From Campylobacteraceae bacterium (GTDB lineage: Bacteria; Campylobacterota; Campylobacteria; Campylobacterales; Campylobacteraceae), in contig JAIRNE010000089.1 of NCBI GenBank assembly GCA_031258205.1, positions 1 through 42,127 on the forward strand: DNA of 42,127 bases. The letters run 5' to 3'. The position numbers were made by a program, and so were the translations under genes. The notes beneath the pieces are model-generated. The model did not search any database. It saw only the letters and a list, made by a program, of their open reading frames with translations, and had not been told where the DNA came from. The stretch's first letter is position 1; the number at the start of each line of letters is the position of its first letter. Shown piece by piece: positions 21,101-28,326 of this stretch.

Positions 21101-22892
21101 AGAGGTAGATTTTACAGCCAGGCAAAATAGAGCGTTTGTCGGAGACTGCGAGATACGCTCCGTGGATGAAGACAAGATGAGCGTAGAAGTTAGCTTTTCA
21201 AGCGAAGAGCCGTATCAAAGATGGTTTGGCTATGAGATTTTAAGCCACAAGGAGGACGCGGTTGACCTCTCAAGGCTAAACGACGGCGCGGCTTTGCTTG
21301 CAGACCACGATACTTCGCGCCAAATAGGCGTAGTAGAGAGGGCTTGGATACAGGATAACAGGGGCAAAGCTATTGTGAGATTTTCCAAACACAGCCCCCT
21401 TTCTTTGCAGATATACAACGAAGTAAAAGACGGCATTCGTAAAAAGATAAGCGTCGGTTACAAGATAGACGAAGCGGTATTGACGCAGACAAAGGACGAT
21501 GTGGATACTTGGACGGTGACCAAATGGCAGCCTTTGGAGATTAGCAGCGTGGCGGTGCCTGCCGACAACAGCGTCGGAGTAGGCAGGGGTATAGAAGAAA
21601 AACCATATAAGGAGAAAAAAATGGATATTGAGCAGATAGATACGGCGGCGGTAGAAAAAGCGGCGGCGGACAAAGAGAGAACAAGAGTTGCGGAGATTTT
21701 CGCTATCGGCAGGCAATTTGACAAAAACGATATCGCCATAAAAGCGGTAGAAGACGGCACGGACGTAGATACCTTTAGAAAAAGTATCTTAGACTCGTTG
21801 AAACCCGGACAAGTCGTGCAGACAAAGGGCGGTTCTTTGGATTTAAGCGACAAAGAGGTAAAGCAATACAGTTTTATCCGTCTTTTGCGCGCTCTTGCCG
21901 AACCGCAAAACAGAACGGCGCAGGATGCGGCGACTTACGAATTTGAAGTGAGCGCCGAAGCGCAAAAAAGAAGCGGCGTACAGGCAAAAGGCGTTTTGGT
22001 GCCGTTTGATGTGTTAGGCAGAGATATGACGGTTTCGGGAGCGGGCGGAGGCGGTTATACAGTGCCTTCTGATTTGAGGATAGACCATTTTATAGAGCTT
22101 TTGAAAAACCGTTCGGCGGTACTTCCTTACGCTAAAATTTTAACGGGACTAAGCGGCGATATAGAGATACCCGTCCAGCTTACAAGTTCGCAGATACAAA
22201 ACCTTACCGAAATCGGCGCCATAACCGACAGCGATATCACTTTCGGTCAAAAGACGCTCTCCCCAAAACGAGTCGGCGGCAGCGTCCCTTACTCTAAAAG
22301 ATTGGTGTTGCAGTCGGCTTTGAGCGTTGAGCAGTTTATCCAAGCCGACCTTTTACAACAAATCGCTTTAAAGATAGATTGGAACCTTCTAAATGCAGAC
22401 GGCACGGGCAATACGCCGGTTGGCATCAGAAATACGGCCGGCATCAATCTTATCGCGCTGGGAACAAACGGAGCCGTACCTACGTTTAAAGATTTTGTCG
22501 CTATGGAAACGTTGATAGCGGTTGATAACGCCGATTTTGGCGGTATGCATTATCTTTTGAACGCGCAGGGCAGAGGATTTGTAAAAACGACGCCCAAAGA
22601 GAGCGGTTTTCCTCTTTATATCGGAGACGGCGGACTTGTGAACGGCTACTCTTACATTGTCTCAAATCAAGTCCCGAGCAATTTGGTAAAAGGAACAGGC
22701 CAAAACCTTTCTTCTATCGTATTCGGCAATTTTTCCGAACTCATCGTCGGTTTTTGGGGCGGTATCGATATCGTGGTAGATCCTTACAGCAAGAAAAAGA
22801 CGGCTGAACTTGAAGTAACTGTCAACCAATTCTATGACGCTATCGTCAGACACCCCGAAGCGTTTACAAAGATAGACGACGCAAAGTTTTAA
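21093..22892 (+). CDS. Fused prohead protease and HK97-type major capsid protein
   Basis: Residues 1-170 are an HK97-family prohead protease (S78): LLADHDTSRQIGVVER holds the histidine (H72) and RKKISVGYKI the serine (S120), followed by EISSVAVPADNSVGVGR. A charged delta-like scaffold region (about 175-270) leads to the capsid domain (GGGYTVPSDLRIDHFIELLK, PKRVGGSVPYSKRLVLQSAL, VDNADFGGMHYLLNAQGRGF). Protease, scaffold and capsid in one 599-residue polypeptide implies self-maturation. It overlaps the portal gene by eight bases. Confidence 0.9.
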   Translation: MAKEVDFTARQNRAFVGDCEIRSVDEDKMSVEVSFSSEEPYQRWFGYEILSHKEDAVDLSRLNDGAALLADHDTSRQIGVVERAWIQDNRGKAIVRFSKHSPLSLQIYNEVKDGIRKKISVGYKIDEAVLTQTKDDVDTWTVTKWQPLEISSVAVPADNSVGVGRGIEEKPYKEKKMDIEQIDTAAVEKAAADKERTRVAEIFAIGRQFDKNDIAIKAVEDGTDVDTFRKSILDSLKPGQVVQTKGGSLDLSDKEVKQYSFIRLLRALAEPQNRTAQDAATYEFEVSAEAQKRSGVQAKGVLVPFDVLGRDMTVSGAGGGGYTVPSDLRIDHFIELLKNRSAVLPYAKILTGLSGDIEIPVQLTSSQIQNLTEIGAITDSDITFGQKTLSPKRVGGSVPYSKRLVLQSALSVEQFIQADLLQQIALKIDWNLLNADGTGNTPVGIRNTAGINLIALGTNGAVPTFKDFVAMETLIAVDNADFGGMHYLLNAQGRGFVKTTPKESGFPLYIGDGGLVNGYSYIVSNQVPSNLVKGTGQNLSSIVFGNFSELIVGFWGGIDIVVDPYSKKKTAELEVTVNQFYDAIVRHPEAFTKIDDAKF

Positions 22893-22902
22893 GGAGTAAA
22901 AG

Positions 22903-23199
22903 ATGCCCAATATAAGAGTTAAGATTTTAAAAAATACGGCGGCGCCGGGAGAAAACCTCTTTAAAGATAAGGTTTACGACTTGCCCAAAGATCAAGCCGA
23001 CATACTTGTACAGCTTGGCAAAGCGGTTATAGACAAAGAAGTGGAAGTAGAGATCAAGGGTAAAAAGAGCGGCAAAGCTAAAAAAGACTTTAGCGACGAC
23101 GAACTTAAGAAAAAAGCCAAAGAGCTTGATATTGAGCTTGACGGTACGGAAACAAGGGACGAAATCCTTGAACTTATCGACGCATTCGAAGGCGAATAA
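22903..23199 (+). CDS. Head protein with C-terminal SAP/HeH-like motif, 98 aa
   Basis: The N-terminus is a beta-rich module found after capsid genes (IRVKILKNTAAPGENLFKDK, VYDLPKDQADILVQLGKAVI), followed by a lysine-rich linker and DFSDDELKKKAKELDIELDG, a helix-extended-helix motif. It is probably a head-decoration or completion factor; no exact family is claimed. It shares one base with the next gene. Confidence 0.55.
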   Translation: MPNIRVKILKNTAAPGENLFKDKVYDLPKDQADILVQLGKAVIDKEVEVEIKGKKSGKAKKDFSDDELKKKAKELDIELDGTETRDEILELIDAFEGE

Positions 23200-23519
23200 T
23201 GAGTTTGATAGACACTCTAAAAAAAGATATGACAAACGTTCTTATGAGCGCCGAAGTGAGCGACCTTGCCCTATTTAAAGGCGCTTACGGCGAAAAAGAG
23301 GTAAAAGCCGTCATAACGATGAAAAGCGAGATAACCCTAAACGGTATCAGCGCGGTTGAAGCGTCGGCGGAATTTTTAGAGTGTTTAAGCGAGAGTATTA
23401 TCGGCGTGAAAGTGAACGATATTGTAGAGATTAGAGGGCGAAGTTATTTCGTAGCAGACGTCGCCCCTACTATTTACGGGATGACGCTCATTTATATAAG
23501 TAAGGACAAATTAAGATGA
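23199..23519 (+). CDS. gpFII-like head-tail connector, 106 aa
   Basis: DTLKKDMTNVLMSAEVSDLA followed by beta strands (AVITMKSEITLNGISAVEAS, VKVNDIVEIRGRSYFVADVA, GMTLIYISKD) matches the lambda gpFII-type fold: an N-terminal helix, then a beta barrel with the IRGRxYxV strand. Its position after the capsid gene and before the tail terminator supports a connector role. Confidence 0.7.
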   Translation: MSLIDTLKKDMTNVLMSAEVSDLALFKGAYGEKEVKAVITMKSEITLNGISAVEASAEFLECLSESIIGVKVNDIVEIRGRSYFVADVAPTIYGMTLIYISKDKLR

Positions 23520-23926
23520 GACGGCAGGATATTATCAATGCGCTTAAGATAAGATTATCGGCGATTGAGGGCATTAATAACGTCTATGAATGGGCAGGCG
23601 TCAATCTTAACAAGGATGAAATGCCCATTATTGTCTTAAGAGATACGAAAAACGGCGCCGATAACAGCCCGAGCGGCTCTACCGTACATAGTTTGACGAT
23701 AGAGATAGAGATAGTCGTAAGCGCGGGCGATACGACTATGCAAACCCTGCGCGCGCTGATGGGCGAAGTACTAAAATCGCTTGAAGAACAAGAAAACGAA
23801 ACGGATATCGTCTGCTACAGAGAATATACGGACGATGAGATTATGAGCGAACACGCGGACAATTTTTACGGCGGCGCAAAAATGAGATTTATTTTCAGAT
23901 ACGCGACAGCAAAATGGGAGCTATAA
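23516..23926 (+). CDS. Tail terminator, gpU-like / minor tail protein
   Basis: The 136-residue protein starts RRQDIINALKIRLSAIEGIN and contains EMPIIVLRDTKNGAD, SLTIEIEIVVSAGDTTMQTL and a closing YGGAKMRFIFRY strand, the order seen in lambda gpU-type proteins that cap the tail tube and join it to the head. It overlaps the connector by four bases. The assignment is positional plus pattern. Confidence 0.65.
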   Translation: MRRQDIINALKIRLSAIEGINNVYEWAGVNLNKDEMPIIVLRDTKNGADNSPSGSTVHSLTIEIEIVVSAGDTTMQTLRALMGEVLKSLEEQENETDIVCYREYTDDEIMSEHADNFYGGAKMRFIFRYATAKWEL

Positions 23927-23938
23927 AATGTCTGAATT

Positions 23939-23990
23939 TTTCCGTCATTGCGAGCCGCTTGCGGCGCGGCAATCCACCAGGAGATGAAAT
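23939..23990. repeat. Inserted dispersed repeat flanked by an 11-bp duplication
   Basis: ATGTCTGAATT occurs at 23928-23938 and again at 23991-24001, immediately left and right of a 52-bp unit containing CCGTCATTGCGAGCC and GCGGCGCGGCAATCC. The first copy is the old start of the muramidase gene, now leading to a 19-codon dead end. The second is the present start, with AGGAGA supplied by the insert. Confidence 0.75.
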
Positions 23991-24431
23991 ATGTCTGAAT
24001 TGATAAAAATGATAAAAAGACACGAAGGGCTAAGACTTAACTCTTACATATGCCCAAACGGTTATCCTACCATTGGTTACGGGACAAAATTACCCCTAAG
24101 CGACTTTGAAAAAACAAATGTAAAAAACGAAAATAAAATAACCGAACAAGAAGCGGAATTTTTGTTAAAAAATCGCTTACAACGCGCTATAGCAGATATA
24201 AACGATAAAAAGCCTTTTATAAAAAACTTTAGCAAAAACAGAAAAAGGGTTATTTACGATATGGCTTATCAGCTTGGAGTGAATGGACTTTTAAACTTCA
24301 AGCGTATGTGGGCGGCGCTTGAAAAAAGCGAATTCAAAGACGCCGCGTACGAAATGATAAACAGTAAATGGGCAAAAACGGACAGCCCAAAGCGAGCCGA
24401 AGAGCTTGCGCTAATTATGCATCTGGGGTAA
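23991..24431 (+). CDS. Muramidase endolysin (T4-lysozyme-like, GH24)
   Basis: The 146-residue enzyme hydrolyses peptidoglycan glycan bonds. Glu12 in KRHEGLRL, Cys21 in YICPNG and Thr27 in YPTIGYGT give the E-x8-(D/C)-x5-T triad of phage lysozymes, here in the cysteine variant. There is no signal peptide, so it depends on the holin encoded further downstream. AGGAGATG precedes the ATG. The gene opens the lysis cassette, placed between the head-tail connectors and the baseplate genes. Confidence 0.93.
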   Translation: MSELIKMIKRHEGLRLNSYICPNGYPTIGYGTKLPLSDFEKTNVKNENKITEQEAEFLLKNRLQRAIADINDKKPFIKNFSKNRKRVIYDMAYQLGVNGLLNFKRMWAALEKSEFKDAAYEMINSKWAKTDSPKRAEELALIMHLG

Positions 24432-24433
24432 AA

Positions 24434-24799
24434 ATGAAAACAAATATTTTGATATCCGCGGCGATTGGTATCGCGTTTTTGGTTTTACTGTTTGGATTTT
24501 TCCTCAGAGGTAAAACGATAGATATCCTAAACGCCGAAGTTAAAGCCTTTGCTTATGAAAAAGCTTTGTGCGAGCAAGATAAAGATGCTCTCACATCGGC
24601 GATTACGGCTCAAAACGACAAAATAGCCAAGCAAAAAACAGATTACGACAAAGCGGTGCAAAGCATTATAAACGAACATGCAAAAAGCTTAAGCAAATGG
24701 CAAAATATAGTAAAACAGGCGCAAAAAAACTCTACCTGCGAAATGAGACTTGAAGAGATTGACAAGATGCATAAAAAGTTTTTTGAGGAGCGAAAATGA
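24434..24799 (+). CDS. Inner-membrane spanin (Rz-like)
   Basis: The 121-residue protein has an N-terminal membrane segment (ILISAAIGIAFLVLLFGFFL, about residues 5-24), then a long charged coiled coil (DKDALTSAITAQNDKIAKQK to EEIDKMHKKFF). This is the i-spanin layout. ATG 24434 is 2 nt after the lysozyme stop; an upstream in-frame ATG lies inside the lysozyme gene. It should bridge to the lipoprotein spanin and fuse the membranes at lysis. Confidence 0.75.
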   Translation: MKTNILISAAIGIAFLVLLFGFFLRGKTIDILNAEVKAFAYEKALCEQDKDALTSAITAQNDKIAKQKTDYDKAVQSIINEHAKSLSKWQNIVKQAQKNSTCEMRLEEIDKMHKKFFEERK

Positions 24800-24921
24800 G
24801 ACGTATAGAGAAAACGCCCGACAGCGTTTTGAAAAAAAAGCCCGCCGACTCTCTCTCATTGCAGGTTGACGACGACGAAGCAATCCAGCCCCCCTTCCGT
24901 CATTGCCCCCCCCCTCCGTAA
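24796..24921 (+). pseudogene. Short gene disrupted by dispersed repeats
   Basis: A frame coupled to the i-spanin stop (ATGA) begins MRRIEKTPDSVLKKKPADSL and then runs into repeat sequence and a C-tract (HCPPPP) before TAA. The repeat occupies about 24859-24953 and holds two nested units (CATTGC..GAAGCAATCC and CCGTCATTGCC..GGCGCGGCAATCC). The original product is unknown. Confidence 0.4.
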
Positions 24922-24953
24922 TGCCAAGGAGCGAAGCGGCGCGGCAATCCAGA
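24859..24953. repeat. Dispersed repeat, nested pair
   Basis: Member of the same family as 11759-11827 and 23939-23990. The second unit's right part (CGTAATGCCAAGGAGC and GGCGCGGCAATCC) closely matches the copy at 39970-40012. It includes a run of C residues and separates the two spanin genes. Confidence 0.7.
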
Positions 24954-24977
24954 AGAAATCCAAAAAAAAGGCAAAAG

Positions 24978-25301
24978 ATGAAAACGCGGACAAATAACAA
25001 AATAAAATGGGCGGTCAAAAAAGCAGCCGCTTTTATGCTTACCGCTTTTTTTGCTTTTTTAACTTTTAGTATTTTTTACGGCTGCGCAAACAAAGAGTAT
25101 ATAGACAGAGTAAAAACGGTAGAGATTTATATCCCGACCTCTTGCGATATTGCGACCCCGCATTTGGGAGATATGCAAACGATAATATCTGCGGACAGCC
25201 CAAACGCCGCGCAGGAAAAAAGGCTGGGGAATGAAGCGTCCATATATATTTATACCGAGAGTTTGGAAGAGGTACTAAGCGGATGCAAAGGCGAAAGATG
25301 A
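24978..25301 (+). CDS. Lipoprotein, probable outer-membrane spanin (Rz1-like)
   Basis: The protein starts with a basic segment and a hydrophobic signal (KKAAAFMLTAFFAFLTFSIF), ending at YGC36, an approximate lipobox. The 70-residue mature part contains conserved-looking cysteines and a short final stretch. ATG 24978 is chosen so that the signal sequence is N-terminal; an earlier in-frame start at 24903 lies in the repeat. Gene order after the i-spanin supports o-spanin, although most Rz1 proteins are shorter and proline-rich. Confidence 0.6.
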   Translation: MKTRTNNKIKWAVKKAAAFMLTAFFAFLTFSIFYGCANKEYIDRVKTVEIYIPTSCDIATPHLGDMQTIISADSPNAAQEKRLGNEASIYIYTESLEEVLSGCKGER

Positions 25302-25594
25302 GCGAAATATTTGACAAGGCATGGTTTGCATTGTGGGTTTTTATTATCGCTCTTGCCGGCGCCGTTGTCTCATTTTTGACTAAAACCAAAGAGCAAAAAC
25401 CAAACAGACAACAGATAATGGCTGGTTTTATCGTAAGCTTGTTTGTCGCTTACATAACGTTTGAGATTATTTTTTATTTTACGTCCGCGCCTCGTCTTTC
25501 CGCGGCAATGTGCGGAGTGGCAAGCTGGATGGGAACGGATGCGCTGGTGCTTTTAGGCGGCATTTTGACAAAATTTGTAAAAGGCGAAAAATGA
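25298..25594 (+). CDS. Holin, 98 aa
   Basis: Three hydrophobic segments (WFALWVFIIALAGAVVSFL, residues 8-26; IMAGFIVSLFVAYITFEIIF, 39-60; then LVLLGGILTKFV) separated by a charged loop (KTKEQKPNRQQ) and ending KGEK indicate a small multi-spanning holin that times lysozyme release. ATG 25298 overlaps the lipoprotein stop (ATGA) behind AAAGGCGAAAG. Confidence 0.75.
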   Translation: MSEIFDKAWFALWVFIIALAGAVVSFLTKTKEQKPNRQQIMAGFIVSLFVAYITFEIIFYFTSAPRLSAAMCGVASWMGTDALVLLGGILTKFVKGEK

Positions 25595-26271
25595 GCTTTT
25601 TGATTGAAGTAGGATTGATAAGCGAAGTATCTGCTGATTTAACAAAGGCAAGAGTGCAGATAGCAAGCGGACTTGCGACCGACTTTTTACCTCTGTTTCA
25701 GCCTTCCGCAAACGGCGTCAAAAGGCATTTTATCCCGCCTCAGGTTTTAGAGCAGGTTGTCGTTTTTGCCGTGAGAGACGAACTAAACAGCGGCATTATA
25801 CTAAGAGGGTGGAATTATGACACATTTCCCATTCCAAACGCCGCTTCAAAAGATAAAGAGATAGCTATATATGCGGACGGCACGGTAATATCTTATGACA
25901 CGGCGTCAAAACTGTTTGAGGCGGATTTCGCAGGGGGTGCGAGAGTAAATATTGCGGGCAATGCAAATATTACGGTAGGAGGCGATTTAGACATAACGGC
26001 AAAAAATGCAAACGTTACGGCAGACAAAGCGACTATAGAAGCAGAAACAACACACACGGGCAATATAACGGTAGAGGGCGTTATAACTGCCGTTGGGGTT
26101 ATAGGCACAACCGTAACGGTTGGCGGACCGGGCGGAAGCGAGCTTAAAACCGAGGGCGGCAAGTTTAAAATAGACAGAGAGTTGGAAGTAGCAGGCAGTG
26201 TTAAATCAAGCAATCTTGTTTACGATAAATGGGGAGCGATTAGGACAACTACAAGCGGAGGCGGTAACTAA
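25591..26271 (+). CDS. Baseplate spike protein, P2 gpV-like
   Basis: The 226-residue protein begins SFLIEVGLISEVSADLTKAR (OB-fold region of gpV), continues FQPSANGVKRHFIPPQVLEQ and GIILRGWNYDTFPI, and ends in repetitive beta-helix strands (VNIAGNANITVGGDLDITAK, NVTADKATIEAETTHTGNIT). This is the membrane-piercing tip of contractile tails. ATG 25591 overlaps the holin stop; a longer in-frame start would run through the holin gene. Confidence 0.85.
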   Translation: MSFLIEVGLISEVSADLTKARVQIASGLATDFLPLFQPSANGVKRHFIPPQVLEQVVVFAVRDELNSGIILRGWNYDTFPIPNAASKDKEIAIYADGTVISYDTASKLFEADFAGGARVNIAGNANITVGGDLDITAKNANVTADKATIEAETTHTGNITVEGVITAVGVIGTTVTVGGPGGSELKTEGGKFKIDRELEVAGSVKSSNLVYDKWGAIRTTTSGGGN

Positions 26272-26552
26272 TGTATTACGTATCTATACAAGAAAGCATA
26301 AAAGACATACTTATAACACCTCTTGGCAGCAGAGTAATGCTGCCCGAATACGGCAGCCGTCTGTTTGAGTTGATAGATAGAAGAGTGGATGACGAATTCA
26401 GAGCCGACCTTACAACTTACGTGTTTGAAGCAATAGAGAAATGGGAGCCGAGAGTAAAAATAAGCGAAGTGCGATTAAAAAGCCTTATAAACGGCAAATT
26501 GAATTTTAGCCTTGTTTTAGATAACAACGAAGTTGTAGAGGTAGCCGCATGA
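26271..26552 (+). CDS. Baseplate wedge protein, gpW/gp25 family
   Basis: QESIKDILITPLGSRVMLPE then YGSRLFELIDRRVDDEF is the family signature (I...L.T..GsR.m.P.yGs.l..liD), followed by YVFEAIEKWEPRVKISEVRL. At 93 residues it has the normal length. It shares one base with the V gene and overlaps J by four bases. Confidence 0.93.
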   Translation: MYYVSIQESIKDILITPLGSRVMLPEYGSRLFELIDRRVDDEFRADLTTYVFEAIEKWEPRVKISEVRLKSLINGKLNFSLVLDNNEVVEVAA

Positions 26553-27631
26553 GTTTTCTTACTAATCTGCCTTATCCAACTGTAATTGAAAAACTTGATT
26601 ACGACGACATAAAAAACGAAATAATAGAACTGTTTGCCGAACGTACGGCAGACTATGAATTACTTGAGAGCGATCCGTACAGCGCGATAATAGAAGCTAT
26701 TGCATATCGCGAAATGCTCCTTCGCGCGCGCATAAACGACAGCGTCCTCTCTATGTTAATTCCTTACGCGGCCGGAAGCGACCTTGACAACATTGTTGCC
26801 TTGTATGGAGTAGAGAGACTTAAGGGTGAAAAACCTGCCGCGCCTGCAACTTTCACGCTAAGTACGCCGCTTGCTTACGATGTTACGATACCCCAAAACG
26901 CATTATTTCGCAGTGATAAAGGCGATATTTCAAGACTTACGGACAATGTAAAGATAGAAGCGGGCGAACTTACGGCAGAGGGTACTCTTGAACTTGACGA
27001 GTATGTAAAGACAAGCGAAGTAAAAACCGAACTTATCCAAACTCCGCAGCCTTTTGTATTCCAAATAACGCAAACGGATATTTTTAAAAACGGCACCGGC
27101 ATAGAGAGCGACGAAGCGTTTAGAGAGAGGGCTATTTTATCTTTAAGCAGATTTTCCACCGCAGGCAGTGCGGAGGCGTATAAATATTGGGCTAAGACGA
27201 TAAATACAAAAGTAGAAGAGGTTTTTATCTCTGCGCAGCATGACGCAGGAGTTGTTAACCTGTATCTGAAAACCTTTGATGACGATGATATCACAAGCGA
27301 AGTATCGGCGAAGATAACGGGCGAAAAGGTAAGACCGTTGACTGATTTGGTAGTTGTAAATATGTCCGTTAAAAAGACGTTGAGCGTAACGGCAGTTATA
27401 GAACTTTTTGATTTGAACAGACAAAAAGAGATTGACGACAAAATAAAATCTACAAAAACAAGGTTTGATTTAGGAGAGGATATTAATTTGTCTTACCTTT
27501 ATAAAACATTGCATCAAGAGGGCGTTTATAGAGTTACTATTACTATCCCCGAAGAAAATATAATAACGGCGGATAATGAATTTTATGAAATAACGGCGTG
27601 GGATTTAACTTACGAGGCGGCAGCATGGTAA
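26549..27631 (+). CDS. Baseplate J-like protein
   Basis: The 360-residue protein shows the baseplate J/gp47 pattern: LIESDPYSAIIEAIAYRE-like sequence (here LLESDPYSAIIEAIAYREML), LIPYAAGSDLDNIVALYGVE, ESDEAFRERAILSLSRFSTA and AGSAEAYKYWAKTINTKVEE, with a C-terminal DINLSYLYKTLHQEGVYRV. It forms wedges of the contractile-tail baseplate with W and I, encoded alongside. Confidence 0.93.
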   Translation: MSFLTNLPYPTVIEKLDYDDIKNEIIELFAERTADYELLESDPYSAIIEAIAYREMLLRARINDSVLSMLIPYAAGSDLDNIVALYGVERLKGEKPAAPATFTLSTPLAYDVTIPQNALFRSDKGDISRLTDNVKIEAGELTAEGTLELDEYVKTSEVKTELIQTPQPFVFQITQTDIFKNGTGIESDEAFRERAILSLSRFSTAGSAEAYKYWAKTINTKVEEVFISAQHDAGVVNLYLKTFDDDDITSEVSAKITGEKVRPLTDLVVVNMSVKKTLSVTAVIELFDLNRQKEIDDKIKSTKTRFDLGEDINLSYLYKTLHQEGVYRVTITIPEENIITADNEFYEITAWDLTYEAAAW

Positions 27632-28326
27632 CTCTATTGCCTAACCATAAAAACAATATCCAAAAAGCCTTAGACGTATTAAGCGGCGAAAGATTTGAGA
27701 GCTTAGATTTAAGTGTTATATCCATTTTGCCGCTCTCTTGCCCAGCCCAAATACTGCCTCATTTGGCGCAAAGTTTTGATGTGGACATAAGCGGACTTGA
27801 CGAGGCGCAGACAAGAGAACTTTTGCAAGACGCTTTCCAAATTCATTACTACGCAGGAACTCCTTACGCGATTAACCGCGCCCTGCAGATAATATTTAAA
27901 AACGCAAGGATTGAGGAGTGGTTTACGTACGGCGGGGAGCCTTACTACTTCAGGATTACCGCCGAGATATCGCCCGATATCACGGGTTTAAACGGCGATA
28001 TATTAGCCAAACTCATCAAAACCGCAAACAGATATAAAAACGCAAGAAGTTTGCTTGAGGGCATATCCATCGCCTTAGAGCTTAAAGGTTACGCATATAT
28101 AGGACAGATAGCATTAAGCGGCAAAAACATAGAAATACAAGCGGGGACAAGCGGCGCGGTTGAGAGCGCGGGAGAACTTTTGTTTGCCTGCGCAAAAGCG
28201 GCAGACAAACAAACGACGATAGAGTATAGAAAAACGCCCGAACAGGAGATACAAGATACGCTTTATGCCGCGCTTGGCGTCGTAAAAACAAGCGAGGTTA
28301 CGATTTATAACGGAGACACACAATGA
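27625..28326 (+). CDS. Tail protein I (baseplate)
   Basis: MVTLLPNHKNNIQKALDVLS, SVISILPLSCPAQILPHLAQ and SFDVDISGLDEAQTRELLQD, with IHYYAGTPYAINRALQII, match P2 gpI (LLP.n.....rAle.....l....ilP.lAW...vd....). ATG 27625 overlaps the J stop; an earlier start lies inside J and is not needed. Confidence 0.88.
   Translation: MVTLLPNHKNNIQKALDVLSGERFESLDLSVISILPLSCPAQILPHLAQSFDVDISGLDEAQTRELLQDAFQIHYYAGTPYAINRALQIIFKNARIEEWFTYGGEPYYFRITAEISPDITGLNGDILAKLIKTANRYKNARSLLEGISIALELKGYAYIGQIALSGKNIEIQAGTSGAVESAGELLFACAKAADKQTTIEYRKTPEQEIQDTLYAALGVVKTSEVTIYNGDTQ

Noticed and set aside
23928-23987. 19-codon frame starting at the first ATGTCTGAATT copy
   Set aside because: It translates the dispersed repeat and is the broken original start of the muramidase gene, not a separate gene.
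26875-27441. Minus-strand frame of 188 codons opposite the baseplate J gene
   Set aside because: Shadow of the J gene; no promoter or ribosome site, and serine/valine-rich composition.
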